Positions 1 to 8,807 of a stretch of 64,000 nt of DNA are shown here, one piece after another; the first letter of the stretch is position 1; the number at the start of each line of letters is the position of its first letter. The stretch lies in assembly GCF_000350485.1 (NCBI RefSeq), contig NZ_AORV01000026.1, forward strand, positions 310,001 through 374,000. Reading direction: 5' to 3'. Below the pieces are notes generated by a model. It did not search any database. It was not told the DNA's origin and was given only the letters and a program-made list of their open reading frames with translations. The position numbers were made by a program, and so were the translations under genes. This DNA is from Ruminiclostridium cellobioparum subsp. termitidis CT1112. GTDB lineage: Bacteria > Bacillota > Clostridia > Acetivibrionales > DSM-1351.

Positions 1-525
1 CGGAATGCTGATAATCGTTGATATTGCATCTCCATTTGCTGCAGGATATCCTTCCTTATATGCAGCTGCCGATAGTGTTATAATGCCTGAAATCTCATCT
101 GGATACAGTAATGCATATGCAAGAATCATGGTTCCACTCCAGGAATGTCCGGCTATAATTGGTTTTTGAACATCTAACTGAGTCAGTGCATCATGTATTA
201 GTACAGCTTGCTCAATAGGTGTCATTTTCTTGTCTTTATATCTTTGGCTATACCCATACCCCGGGCGGTCAAATGAAATAGCATGATATCCCTGGGCAGC
301 AGCCAAATCTATCACCTTTTCAAAATCATTACCTGTCAAAATGCCGCCATGTATAAAAACCAAAGGTTTTCCATCACCTTTGCTAATATAATGCAGCTTT
401 ATATCACCAACATTTACAAAATTCCCTTTGGGTGGAAACAGCAATACTTTTTTAAACTTATGCTGATTGTAAAAATATAATGTAGCCACTAAAATAATGA
501 TGACGCTTACAACAGTAATCAACAT
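1..525 (-). CDS. Alpha/beta hydrolase, C-terminus cut by window edge
   Basis: The minus-strand frame is open from an ATG at 525 to the window edge (175 codons). The start follows a strong GAAAGGAGGAG ribosome binding site. It opens with one hydrophobic segment (MLITVVSVIIILVATLYF), so it is a membrane-anchored or exported protein. It then shows the oxyanion motif FIHGG and the nucleophile elbow GHSWSG (G-x-S-x-G, serine nucleophile), typical of alpha/beta hydrolases. The catalytic Asp and His would lie beyond the edge. It sits 44 bases downstream of the TetR gene on the same strand, so it is likely co-transcribed and controlled by that regulator. The substrate cannot be told from the sequence. 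Confidence 0.85.
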   Translation of the reverse strand, partial: MLITVVSVIIILVATLYFYNQHKFKKVLLFPPKGNFVNVGDIKLHYISKGDGKPLVFIHGGILTGNDFEKVIDLAAAQGYHAISFDRPGYGYSQRYKDKKMTPIEQAVLIHDALTQLDVQKPIIAGHSWSGTMILAYALLYPDEISGIITLSAAAYKEGYPAANGDAISTIISIP

Positions 526-568
526 TTTACTCCTCCTTTCTATTCACCATCTTGTCAGTAGATTTTTT

Positions 569-1360
569 TTACAGATATCTATCTTGGGGTCCGATTCCAT
601 GCCACAGCAACTCTGCAACAGCAGATGAAACCCTGTCAAATAAAACACCCGATGGATTAATAAGCCACATAAGCACAATACCATTTATTAATGCATGAAG
701 CGATACAGCCAATGCCTCACAATCCAATTGCTGATTAATTAGTTTTTTTTGTTGCAGCTGCTTTAAAACATTTGAAGTCTCTAAGAACAGGTTGGCAAAA
801 GAATCACTTAATTTCTCTTGCACTGCTTTCTCACTATTAGTGGAAACAAACTGTAAAAAGAGTCTTGGCAATTCTCCGGCATAGTCCTCACAGGATTTAA
901 GTTCTGACTCTACAAGTGATTTTATCGCATCAAGTTGATTAGCAGAAGCGAATGCAGTATTAAATTTTTCACCTATATTATTAACAAGCTGTTTCAAGCT
1001 GCGGTCACAAATTGCAAGGTATAGGTCACTTTTATTGGAAAAATGCCAGTAAACCGCTCCTTTACTTAATCCTGCATTGCTCGCTATTTGGTCTAGCGAA
1101 GTTCCTTCATACCCATTTTTCGCAAACATATGGCTGCCTGCATCCAAAATCTTCGTTTTTGTATCCGGTATGGCATATTCTTTTGACATTTGCTCTTTAT
1201 ATAGAATCGACCTCATTTTATCCTTGCTGCCAAAGTATCTTCGAACCGTAGTCCAATGATCTCCTGTTTCTTTAGAAATATCAGCAAAAGTAATTTCATC
1301 ATAAGAATTAAACTGCAATAAGTTTATTGCTGCATGCAATATCCGATCACCAGAGTTCAT
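569..1360 (-). CDS. TetR/AcrR regulator with two HTH domains in tandem
   Basis: This 263-residue protein is longer than the usual ~190-220 of TetR repressors because it carries two TetR-type HTH domains. Residues ~1-60 look like a degenerate one (EITFADISKETGDHWTTVRRYFGSK). Residues ~66-115 are canonical (TSLDQIASNAGLSKGAVYWHF). The rest is a helical ligand-binding domain. A perfect 20-bp inverted repeat lies just upstream of its start (1384-1429), so autorepression is likely. The alpha/beta hydrolase gene follows on the same strand. The domain reading is clear; the ligand is unknown. Confidence 0.85.
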   Translation of the reverse strand: MNSGDRILHAAINLLQFNSYDEITFADISKETGDHWTTVRRYFGSKDKMRSILYKEQMSKEYAIPDTKTKILDAGSHMFAKNGYEGTSLDQIASNAGLSKGAVYWHFSNKSDLYLAICDRSLKQLVNNIGEKFNTAFASANQLDAIKSLVESELKSCEDYAGELPRLFLQFVSTNSEKAVQEKLSDSFANLFLETSNVLKQLQQKKLINQQLDCEALAVSLHALINGIVLMWLINPSGVLFDRVSSAVAELLWHGIGPQDRYL

Positions 1361-1383
1361 TATAGCACCTCTTCAGAAAGACA

Positions 1384-1429
1384 TAATATGATATTCACAT
1401 ACCGATCAGTATGTGAATATCATATTATA
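1384..1429. promoter_or_regulatory. Perfect 20-bp inverted repeat, probable TetR operator
   Basis: Bases 1384-1403 are the exact reverse complement of 1410-1429, with a 6-base centre CGATCA. The inner part CATACCGATCAGTATG has the form of TetR-family operators. It lies 24 bases upstream of the TetR start codon, so it probably covers that promoter. Forty paired bases are more than one TetR dimer needs. This fits two adjacent dimers or the two-HTH structure of the neighbouring regulator. Confidence 0.7.
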
Positions 1430-1573
1430 TATTAATGGCAATTGCAAGTAATAAAATGGATCACAGCGTCCTGGAAATAAATAAAGCTGCTACTTCTCAA
1501 ATTCTATAACTAAATCGGATACAAACTCAATGAACTGATTTATTTCACAGTATTTGGGCGGTATAAAGTGCAC

Positions 1574-1622
1574 AAAAAAGTATCGCAAAATACTTTTTAA
1601 AGTAGTTGCGATACTTTTTTTA
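1574..1622 (-). terminator. Rho-independent terminator after the BCCT gene
   Basis: Bases 1574-1588 and 1606-1620 form a perfect 15-bp stem (AAAAAAGTATCGCAA with its complement). A-rich and T-rich flanks make it usable in both directions. It lies directly after the stop codon of the BCCT transporter gene at 1634. Confidence 0.8.
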
Positions 1623-1633
1623 TTGTGGATAAA

Positions 1634-3241
1634 TTAACCCAGTATATTTTCTTTTACTGCTTTATCAGACATAAGAGCTTTCTTTGTGTCAGATTTAATG
1701 GGAATACCGTCCTCAGTATAGTCCTGCTTGAACGTATCGTACTTTTTGGGATTGAGTGCTACCTTTATTAGTGAAACACATATCATTATCTCCAGCAGAA
1801 GTGCCGGTCCACCTCCAAGGTTTGAAAGCATTTTTATTCCATTTACTCCCGCTGATGAAATCATAACCCATGTAACAACTCCAATTATTGCACCCCAGAA
1901 AATCTTCATTTTAAAGGATGGCTCGGGATCCTCTTGTGATATGCCTGTTGTACTCATTCCTCCAAGTGTTGTCGTATATGCATCTGAACCCGTTACATAT
2001 GACAGGAACATACATCCTATAAATACAGGGATTATTATATATGCTATTGGATAATGATTAAAAAATTCATAAACCCCAAACTCAGGACCAGCTCCAATGG
2101 CTTCCATCAAGTTGCCCTTAGTAAGCTCCATTTTAATAGCAGCACCACCGAAAATTGTCATCCATGCGATATCGAACAGAGCAGGTAAAACAAACGTAAC
2201 AATAAGTGCTTTTCTGATTGTTTGTCCATAAGAGATCCTTCCAAGGAACATTCCTGATATTGGCGCCCACGCTAACCAGTTGCACCAGTAAAAAATTGTC
2301 CACCAACCTGCCCATGGATCGTTTGCTGCCGCACCGGTAAAGCAAGCTTTGGTAAAAAATGTCTGAAGATGATTTGCAAAGGCTTCAACACCTATATTGA
2401 GCATGAAAAAAGTAGGACCAACTATAAATACAAATACAGCGAGAATCAAAAATATTATGAAATTAATCTCTGATAGTCTTTTTATTCCATTAAAAATACC
2501 TGTTATTGATGATATAACAAAGGTTGCAACAATTGCAATATCAACCATAGCCCATAATAAGGCCCCTGTCTGAATTCCTGTTAAATATTTAAGCCCCCCG
2601 GCAATTGACAGCACACCTGTCCCCAGAGATGCCGACATTCCTGCAATAAGTGCATACATACATACAGCATCAATTCCTTGGGCCCATTTCCCAAGAATTT
2701 TATTCCCAAAAACAGGAGTTAAGGTGGATGCAAGTGTATACGGCTTTTTCATATTGTAAAAAGCAAATGCAAACATGATAGTAGGTACTGCGTAAATAGC
2801 AAGAGGCAAAAAACCCCAGTGAATAAACAGTGTTGACATAGCAAAAACAGCTGCTTCCGGGCTTTTCGGCGATATGTGGAGAGACTCAGGAGGAGTGTTC
2901 AAATGATATATGGGTTCTGATGTTCCCCAGAACAAAATACCAATAGCAATTATGCTGGTTAAAGTAATGGAGAAATATCTTACATCATCCAGCATTGGTG
3001 CCGCATCACGTCCTCCTATTCTAACATTTCCAAACTTTGAAAACATTATATAAACAATGACACCCAACATTATTAATACTCCAAGGCAAAAAGCCCAGGA
3101 GAAATTACCCATAAGCTTTTCATTTGCATAATTAATCATTTTTACAAAATGTTCCTGGTCAATAAAGTTATATACACATGCCGTTATAAACAGTATAACC
3201 GGCGGCCAGAAAGCAATAGGTCTTATTTTTTTGATAATAAT
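1634..3241 (-). CDS. BCCT-family transporter with probable AUU start
   Basis: A membrane transporter of the betaine/carnitine/choline (BCCT) family. The conserved glycine-containing segment GMSASLGTGVLSI and the tryptophan box WWTIFYWCNWLAW in TM8 are visible. The first ATG is at 3139, but starting there would remove TM1. The same frame stays open to 3244 and encodes a classic BCCT N-terminus (KKIRPIAFWPPVILFITACVY). No ATG, GTG or TTG exists in that stretch. A strong AAGGTGAGGG lies directly before ATT codons at 3239-3241 and 3236-3238, so I place the start at AUU, giving ~535 residues and 12 TM segments. It follows the ygc-like operon on the same strand. The substrate (carnitine, betaine or other) is not determinable. 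Confidence 0.85.
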   Translation of the reverse strand: MIIKKIRPIAFWPPVILFITACVYNFIDQEHFVKMINYANEKLMGNFSWAFCLGVLIMLGVIVYIMFSKFGNVRIGGRDAAPMLDDVRYFSITLTSIIAIGILFWGTSEPIYHLNTPPESLHISPKSPEAAVFAMSTLFIHWGFLPLAIYAVPTIMFAFAFYNMKKPYTLASTLTPVFGNKILGKWAQGIDAVCMYALIAGMSASLGTGVLSIAGGLKYLTGIQTGALLWAMVDIAIVATFVISSITGIFNGIKRLSEINFIIFLILAVFVFIVGPTFFMLNIGVEAFANHLQTFFTKACFTGAAANDPWAGWWTIFYWCNWLAWAPISGMFLGRISYGQTIRKALIVTFVLPALFDIAWMTIFGGAAIKMELTKGNLMEAIGAGPEFGVYEFFNHYPIAYIIIPVFIGCMFLSYVTGSDAYTTTLGGMSTTGISQEDPEPSFKMKIFWGAIIGVVTWVMISSAGVNGIKMLSNLGGGPALLLEIMICVSLIKVALNPKKYDTFKQDYTEDGIPIKSDTKKALMSDKAVKENILG

Positions 3242-3302
3242 CCCTCACCTTCGCAAATTTGTCTCTTTCCACAGTGATGTATTATAACGCCTTAATTCAA
3301 AG

Positions 3303-3364
3303 AGGCGGGAGGTATGCTCACCGCCTTAAAACCGTAAGTGGAACCCGCCATTTATAAAAGCGGG
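3303..3364 (-). other. Two small hairpins between kinase and BCCT genes
   Basis: AGGCGG (3303-3308) pairs with CCGCCT (3321-3326), and CCCGC (3344-3348) pairs with GCGGG (3360-3364). They sit in the ~145-base gap between the FGGY kinase stop and the BCCT start. They lack a clear U-tract, so they may be an attenuator or RNA-stability element rather than a full terminator. Confidence 0.3.
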
Positions 3365-3386
3365 GGACATTTTCCTGCCTTGTAAT

Positions 3387-4826
3387 TTATTTGTTGTGCA
3401 ATATCTCGTGTGATGTTCTGAGGAGTTGGTCTGTATAATCTGAAATTTTGCTATAGACCTTCTCATTAATTTCTTTATACCGTGCAACATTTTCTTTAAT
3501 CGGGTAAAATGTATCCCTGCGTTTTACCATATGCTGAATGGCATCCTGTCTGTCCTTGTAAACACCTAAAGCCAGAGCCGTACAGATAGCAGCGCCCATA
3601 CTTGCAGAGCCATTAATAACATTTCTGTGAGCAGGAACTCCATAAACATCAGCAAATATCTGCATAAACAGGTCACCATTTGATCCCCCGCCACTGACAA
3701 TAATGCTTGTCAGCGAAACGCCTCGTTCGTCGCACATTGCCTGTGTATGGTTTTTCATTGTCATGGCTATGCCTTCCAAAACAGAACGGAACATATGTGA
3801 TCCTTTATGATTTCCGTTAAAACCTATCATCATTCCTCTTTCATGTAAATGAGTAGGTCTCGCCAGCCAATGAAGTACTGTATATAATCCATCACTTCCA
3901 GCAGGTAAATCGGCTGCAATCATCTCAAGATAAGCTTCCGGCGACATACCTTGCTCTGCTGCTGCTGTCACAATATCACTTCCAAGCAGATCCTTAATCC
4001 ATGTTACTGTTGCCATGCCTCGGCGTATTCCATTACTTTCATAAAGAAATTCACCAGGTGTTGCACCAGGATTAGTCCAGTAATTCAAAGTACCTTCACT
4101 ATTCTCTTCTCCAACCATCATTGAAGTAATATATGTTCCAAGAGATACCAGCACTGTTCCATCATCCACAAGCCCTGCACCCAGACCTTCAACTGCCTTG
4201 TCATTAGCTGTAGCAACAACCGGCGTTCCGGCAGGAATACCGGTAGCCATAGCAGCTTCATCTGTAACATGCCCTAAAATACTAGCCGGGTCCACTAACT
4301 CGAACAGCATTTCTCTTGGTGTAGTATAGGTCCTGAATTTCTCTTCATCCTCAAACCAGTTCAAGGTTTCTGGATCAATAGGCCACGGACCCACATAGTT
4401 AGCTCTTGTATCCCTTGCTTCACCTGTCATTCTATAGGTCAGATAACCGGTAGTCGTGGTGACATATCTGACATTGTTATCATCATGTTCATATGGTTTT
4501 GACAATCGAAGATCCATCCAGCTTTGAACAGGTGATGCTAAACTGCCGTCTTTCTTAACCAGAGCACGACAACATCTGATGGATCCCAATCCAACGCCGA
4601 TGATATCCTTCCTGTCACCCGTAAATCTTTTCAGAGCCTGCTGGCATGCTTCCTTCAAGCTGTCCCACAGGTCATCTCCCGGATGTTCTGCCCTGCTGTC
4701 ACCGTACAGATTCATAGGCTTAAGCTTGACTGTATGTGAACAAATTTCTGTTCCAACGGTATCAAACAAAGCAACCTTGGTACTTTGAGTACCACCATCT
4801 ATAGCAATAATAAATTTATTTTCCAT
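3387..4826 (-). CDS. FGGY-family carbohydrate kinase (YgcE-like)
   Basis: This 479-residue cytosolic sugar/polyol kinase is close to the family's usual ~500. The N-terminal phosphate-binding loop AIDGGTQSTK is at residues ~8-17. The conserved motif ATANDKAVEGLGAG lies in the middle, and the C-terminal ATP-binding motif SGGGSNGDLFMQIFADV lies near residue 370. It is the last gene of a minus-strand operon, 28 bases after the short-chain dehydrogenase. Oxidase, ETF, MFS, SDR and FGGY kinase together match the E. coli ygc cluster, whose kinase is YgcE. It probably phosphorylates the oxidised or reduced sugar derivative produced by the operon; the substrate is unknown. Confidence 0.88.
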   Translation of the reverse strand: MENKFIIAIDGGTQSTKVALFDTVGTEICSHTVKLKPMNLYGDSRAEHPGDDLWDSLKEACQQALKRFTGDRKDIIGVGLGSIRCCRALVKKDGSLASPVQSWMDLRLSKPYEHDDNNVRYVTTTTGYLTYRMTGEARDTRANYVGPWPIDPETLNWFEDEEKFRTYTTPREMLFELVDPASILGHVTDEAAMATGIPAGTPVVATANDKAVEGLGAGLVDDGTVLVSLGTYITSMMVGEENSEGTLNYWTNPGATPGEFLYESNGIRRGMATVTWIKDLLGSDIVTAAAEQGMSPEAYLEMIAADLPAGSDGLYTVLHWLARPTHLHERGMMIGFNGNHKGSHMFRSVLEGIAMTMKNHTQAMCDERGVSLTSIIVSGGGSNGDLFMQIFADVYGVPAHRNVINGSASMGAAICTALALGVYKDRQDAIQHMVKRRDTFYPIKENVARYKEINEKVYSKISDYTDQLLRTSHEILHNK

Positions 4827-4853
4827 AAGATACCCTCTTTACATTAATTGATA

Positions 4854-5633
4854 CTATCTCATTAAATAGCCACCATCTACTGTTACGGTAGTGCCATTTA
4901 CATAATCAGATGCACGGCTGGCGAGGAAAATGGTTGTACCCATAAGGTCGGCAGTATACCCCCAACGATTTGCAGGAATGTGAGCTAGAATCTCTGCGTT
5001 ACGTTTTTCGTTCTTTCTGGTCATTTCTGTCATTGGTGTTGCATAATATCCCGGAGCAATAGCATTAACCTGTATATTCCATTGAGCCAATTCATCGCAC
5101 ATTGCCTTAGTTAAGCCTACGATACCATGCTTTGTTGATGCATAGGCCGGCGACCATTGTCCTCCCAAAAAGGAATAAAGAGATGCTATATTAATTATCT
5201 TCCCGCTTTCCTGTTTAATCATGTATTTGCAGGCCTCATGAATCATTTCAAAGGCTGCTGTCAGATTAATGGAAATCATTTTATCCCATTCTGTTCTGGT
5301 ATATTTGGTAACATCCTGTACATTTATACTTATCCCAGCACAATTAATGAGTATATCAATGCTTCCCCATGTATTAACACATTCATCTACAATTCTCTTG
5401 CACTCACCATCTGCTGTAATATCTGCCACCATAAATTTATATTCTACACCGCAAGCTTCAACCAGAGCACGTGTAGATCCGTCATCATCTGCAAGGCTTG
5501 GAACAAGTACGTTTGCACCTGCTTTTGCTAAGGCAGTGGTAAAAGCCTGGCCAAGTCCTCCATTTCCACCGGTTACAATTGCATTTTTACCCTTCAGAGA
5601 AAAGAAATCCATATTAAAATCTGATAGCTTCAT
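4854..5633 (-). CDS. Short-chain dehydrogenase (YgcW/KduD-like)
   Basis: A classical SDR oxidoreductase of 259 residues. The NAD(P)-binding motif TGGNGGLG is at residues 21-28, NCAG is around residue 90, and the catalytic Ser plus YASTK motif lies in the middle. I start it at 5633 (MKLSDFN) because GGAGG precedes that ATG, whereas the ATG at 5648 would contain the ribosome binding site. The N-terminal form FFSLKGKNAIVTGG resembles 2-deoxy-D-gluconate 3-dehydrogenases (KduD). It lies between EtfA and the kinase in the operon and likely oxidises a hydroxyl of the sugar-acid or polyol intermediate. Confidence 0.88.
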   Translation of the reverse strand: MKLSDFNMDFFSLKGKNAIVTGGNGGLGQAFTTALAKAGANVLVPSLADDDGSTRALVEACGVEYKFMVADITADGECKRIVDECVNTWGSIDILINCAGISINVQDVTKYTRTEWDKMISINLTAAFEMIHEACKYMIKQESGKIINIASLYSFLGGQWSPAYASTKHGIVGLTKAMCDELAQWNIQVNAIAPGYYATPMTEMTRKNEKRNAEILAHIPANRWGYTADLMGTTIFLASRASDYVNGTTVTVDGGYLMR

Positions 5634-5653
5634 AGTATTTTCCTCCATATTTA

Positions 5654-6622
5654 TTAATTATTTTTTCCCTCATTCTGATATCGCATCGATTCTAGAATTC
5701 TCTCAGTCAAAAGATCAACAAAAAGTAATGCATCACCTTCTACAACAATATCAGATAGACTGCAAATGGGTGCGTTAATATTGGTATTAACCGAGATGAT
5801 ACAATCTACATTTTTTAATCCTTCCACATGCTGAATAGCCCCATAAATGCCAAGTGCTATATATAGCTTCGGACTGACAGTTTTACCCGATTGTCCAACC
5901 TGAATACTACGTGGAGCAATCCCCTTGTCAACGATTCTCCTGCTGGCTGCTACATGTCCCTTCAGAACTTCAGCCAAAGCCTCCAGGCGGTAAAAATCTT
6001 TTCCTACTCCTCCACCGCCGGAAACCAATATGCTGCTTTCTCTTATATCATACGATTGAGGCTTTTCATAAACACGTACTTGCCTTATACCTGCTTTTTC
6101 ATATGACAAATAATCAAACTCCACAAGTTGGGTTTGCTTATTTTTATTCTGAGTGTATTTGAACACATTTTGGCGTACGCTCATCATTACAGGTCCATTG
6201 CTCTTGTTAACGATGCCAGCCATAAGTCTGTTGCTGAATACAGGCCGAACCATTTCAATGTTATTTTCCTTATGACGTATTTCAGTGACATCTGCTGTCA
6301 AACCTGTTTGCAGCCTTACCGCCAATCGTGGTGCAAGAATTCTTCCGCACCAGGTTGCTGGAATTAAAATAACATCAAAATTATATTGTTTATGAATATC
6401 GGAAATAGCATTTGTTATTTCTTTTACGTTGTATTGTTTAATATTCTGGGCATTTACCTGAATTATAAAATCAAAAAAACCATGAGCTTCCAGAGGAGAA
6501 TAATTGATGGCCACACCATACGATTCCCAGTGCTCATCTGGATACATCTGGCGCGCAACCTCCAAAAGCTCTATACTGTTTTGAATCTGTTCAGAATCCA
6601 GAAAGATAAGACATTTTTTCAT
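5654..6622 (-). CDS. etfA: Electron-transfer flavoprotein alpha subunit (YgcQ-like)
   Basis: This 322-residue EtfA has the N-terminal ETF domain and the C-terminal FAD-binding domain. SGGGGVGKDFYRLEALAEVL at ~205-225 and QVGQSGKTVSPKLYIALGIYGA at ~245-265 are the characteristic FAD contacts. It starts immediately after the EtfB stop codon, as is usual for heterodimer partners. The dimer should accept electrons from the FAD-linked oxidase of the operon. It resembles the E. coli ygcQ arrangement more than the fatty-acid or carnitine ETFs, based on neighbours. Confidence 0.9.
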   Translation of the reverse strand: MKKCLIFLDSEQIQNSIELLEVARQMYPDEHWESYGVAINYSPLEAHGFFDFIIQVNAQNIKQYNVKEITNAISDIHKQYNFDVILIPATWCGRILAPRLAVRLQTGLTADVTEIRHKENNIEMVRPVFSNRLMAGIVNKSNGPVMMSVRQNVFKYTQNKNKQTQLVEFDYLSYEKAGIRQVRVYEKPQSYDIRESSILVSGGGGVGKDFYRLEALAEVLKGHVAASRRIVDKGIAPRSIQVGQSGKTVSPKLYIALGIYGAIQHVEGLKNVDCIISVNTNINAPICSLSDIVVEGDALLFVDLLTERILESMRYQNEGKNN

Positions 6623-7417
6623 TTAGATAAATCCCTTTTCCTTTAGATAATGGAACACTGTCTCAACACCGTCATTATCAGCTTTGACCAATGTCCTGTC
6701 TCGTTTTTCATACTGCTTGGCGTAAGTTTCAACAACCTGTGTTAGTGAACCTTTTAATCCTGTCTGGTCTTCATTTAAGCCTAAGTCTTCTCTGCCAAGT
6801 ATATATATTGATGACTTTACATCTCTGTTTATCTCACCTTTCCGGACATAAGGAAGCTTATAACCGCTTTCCCTTGTCAAGCTGAGAACTGCCGGTAATG
6901 ATACCTCATAAGTAACATAAGTCTGATCATTATCCACATCAACATATGCAAAATCTTTGTTGAATTTTTCTATATCAACCAGAGTAATACCTGACATTTG
7001 ATTTAAGCCAAGCCATTCACCCAATTGAGCGGGGACATGAGCCGTGTCCCCGTCAACAGCGTGGGTGCCGGTAATGATACAATCATAATGCTGACCCAGC
7101 AAATATCTGGAAAGTACCTTGCTGGTAACATAGGTGTCACTCCCTGCAAAGGCTTTATCTGATAAAATTACTCCTTTATCCACACCAAGCCTTAGTAAAT
7201 CCTCCATGTGAGGAATTATTTTCTCCGGTGCCATAGTTACCACTTCAACAACTGTACCAGCCAGTTTCTCCTTAACCTTTAATGCAAAAGCTACTGCACA
7301 TGCATCGTCCGGGTTAAGTGTCAGGCGCATATCTTCTCTTATAAGTTTATTATTTTCAAAGTCATATCTGAAGTTATCTACATCGGGTACAAACTTCACA
7401 ACACATATAAGTTTCAT
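6623..7417 (-). CDS. etfB: Electron-transfer flavoprotein beta subunit (YgcR-like)
   Basis: This ~264-residue EtfB opens with MKLICVVKFVPDVDN and carries LNPDDACAVAFALK and the nucleotide-binding segment GTHAVDGDTAHVPAQLGEWLG. I use the ATG at 7417 rather than 7438, because the latter lies inside the MFS gene and the former matches the family N-terminus. The stop of the MFS gene (7419-7421) is one base away, so the two are translationally coupled. It forms the EtfAB dimer that carries electrons from the oxidase. Confidence 0.9.
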   Translation of the reverse strand: MKLICVVKFVPDVDNFRYDFENNKLIREDMRLTLNPDDACAVAFALKVKEKLAGTVVEVVTMAPEKIIPHMEDLLRLGVDKGVILSDKAFAGSDTYVTSKVLSRYLLGQHYDCIITGTHAVDGDTAHVPAQLGEWLGLNQMSGITLVDIEKFNKDFAYVDVDNDQTYVTYEVSLPAVLSLTRESGYKLPYVRKGEINRDVKSSIYILGREDLGLNEDQTGLKGSLTQVVETYAKQYEKRDRTLVKADNDGVETVFHYLKEKGFI

Positions 7418-7418
7418 A

Positions 7419-8690
7419 TTATTGAGCCTTTTTCTCATTACTGTTTAGTTTGGCATAAACAGTTAATATTGCAATACCCAGCAAGCCTAATACTGCGCTG
7501 ACAATGAAGTAAGCATTATAACCGCCCTTATCACCAAATGTAGCCCAAAGAAAGCTGTTTAACTGTGGCAGGATAATATCTGGAAGGTACCCGATAAATG
7601 AAATAACTCCAATTGCTGTTCCCATCATTGCAGCTTCAATTTTGGACATGCCCAAAAGCGACCAATATGTGCCACGAATCATATAAAGGAAAATTCCCAA
7701 AGCTACCATAATAACAGGGAAAAGTTTCGCAGCTGAAACAGGTGTTAAAGCTGAAACTATCAAAAGAGCTGCAGCTGCTCCTATAGCAATTTTGATAGTA
7801 GTAGGACGACCTATTTTATCAGCAAGGAACCCACCGATAAAGCCACCTACAGGACGCATCCACAGAACTATTACTGTAATGGTACCAACCGAAACCGCAT
7901 TAATACCTATATTGGTTTGAAGGAATCCGCCAATATAATAAACTGTCCAGAATACTGCATATCCCATAAAAATTATTCCGCCCATCAGATATACATATTT
8001 ATTTTTAAGCAGCTTGCCAACATCTTTAAAGTGGAACTTTTCGCCTTCAACTTCCCCTTTGTTCTCTGACATAGCAGCAAGCTTCTTGTCGCTATCAACA
8101 AAAATAGAGATCAGAACAGCAACAATGAATACTATTGCAGAATATACATAAACAACGGCAACCAAAGCAGATCTTTTATCAGGAAGGGCTTCACTGGTTC
8201 CAAGAATAGCTGCAAAAACGGCCAGGCCTATACTTGCCATTACTGCTTCGACAACACCTCTTCCACCGTCAAGAATTCCAAAGAAACGACCTTCTTCACT
8301 AGCTTTCGCCAGCATCTTGACAATCTTCATATGTGCACTCCAGAAAGTAAATACTGAGAAAATGCCCCACAAGAAGAATATAATGTTTACCGATGTATGA
8401 TCTGGTACTTGAGCAAACCAGAAGCCGCAGAGTGAAGTACCAAATAATGATATGGTTATGAGTTTTTTCACAGATATCTTATCTGCAATTATTCCGCTAG
8501 GAATATAACCAATAACATATGCAATACCCAACATTGAATAAAAGTTGTTTAATTGTACCTGACTTAAGTTGAATACTTCAAGAATAGTGACCTGATAGTT
8601 TGTTCTCAGATAAATAACCGGATAAATTGCACCAGCTGCCAGAATAATTAGGAAAAACTGAAAATACCGTTTAAAATTACTCTTTTCCAT
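7419..8690 (-). CDS. MFS transporter (YgcS-like)
   Basis: A 423-residue major facilitator protein with about 12 hydrophobic segments. MFS motif-A-like sequences occur in both halves (GIIADKISVKKLI near residue 65 and GFLADKIGRPTTIK near 285). The ribosome binding site is AGGAGG just before the ATG. It lies between the oxidase and EtfB in the operon, so it probably imports the substrate oxidised by the operon. MFS in this position with ETF genes is the ygcS arrangement of E. coli. Confidence 0.88.
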   Translation of the reverse strand: MEKSNFKRYFQFFLIILAAGAIYPVIYLRTNYQVTILEVFNLSQVQLNNFYSMLGIAYVIGYIPSGIIADKISVKKLITISLFGTSLCGFWFAQVPDHTSVNIIFFLWGIFSVFTFWSAHMKIVKMLAKASEEGRFFGILDGGRGVVEAVMASIGLAVFAAILGTSEALPDKRSALVAVVYVYSAIVFIVAVLISIFVDSDKKLAAMSENKGEVEGEKFHFKDVGKLLKNKYVYLMGGIIFMGYAVFWTVYYIGGFLQTNIGINAVSVGTITVIVLWMRPVGGFIGGFLADKIGRPTTIKIAIGAAAALLIVSALTPVSAAKLFPVIMVALGIFLYMIRGTYWSLLGMSKIEAAMMGTAIGVISFIGYLPDIILPQLNSFLWATFGDKGGYNAYFIVSAVLGLLGIAILTVYAKLNSNEKKAQ

Positions 8691-8767
8691 AAGCCCTCCT
8701 AAAAAATTTAAAGGATTTTCTCTTTAACTCCTACTACGCACTTAAAGAGAGTGGTTGATGAGTTGCA

Positions 8768-8807
8768 CTGTTACTTACTGTTACTTACTGTTACTTACTG
8801 TTACTTA
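8768..8807. repeat. Four tandem copies of a 10-bp unit
   Basis: CTGTTACTTA is repeated four times without interruption. The last copy contains the stop codon of the FAD oxidase gene (8801-8803). It could vary by slippage and shift the C-terminus or the distance to the MFS gene. It is too short and gapless to be CRISPR-like. Confidence 0.9.

Noticed and set aside
1634-3139. Start of the BCCT gene at the first ATG
   Set aside because: It would remove the first transmembrane segment, which is clearly encoded upstream in the same frame behind a good ribosome binding site.
5157-5778. Plus-strand ORFs of 124 and 169 residues opposite the SDR gene
   Set aside because: They are antisense shadows, with no ribosome binding site and protein sequence of low plausibility.
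8768-8807. Short regular repeats as a possible CRISPR array
   Set aside because: Units are 10 bp and directly abutting, with no spacers and no cas genes.
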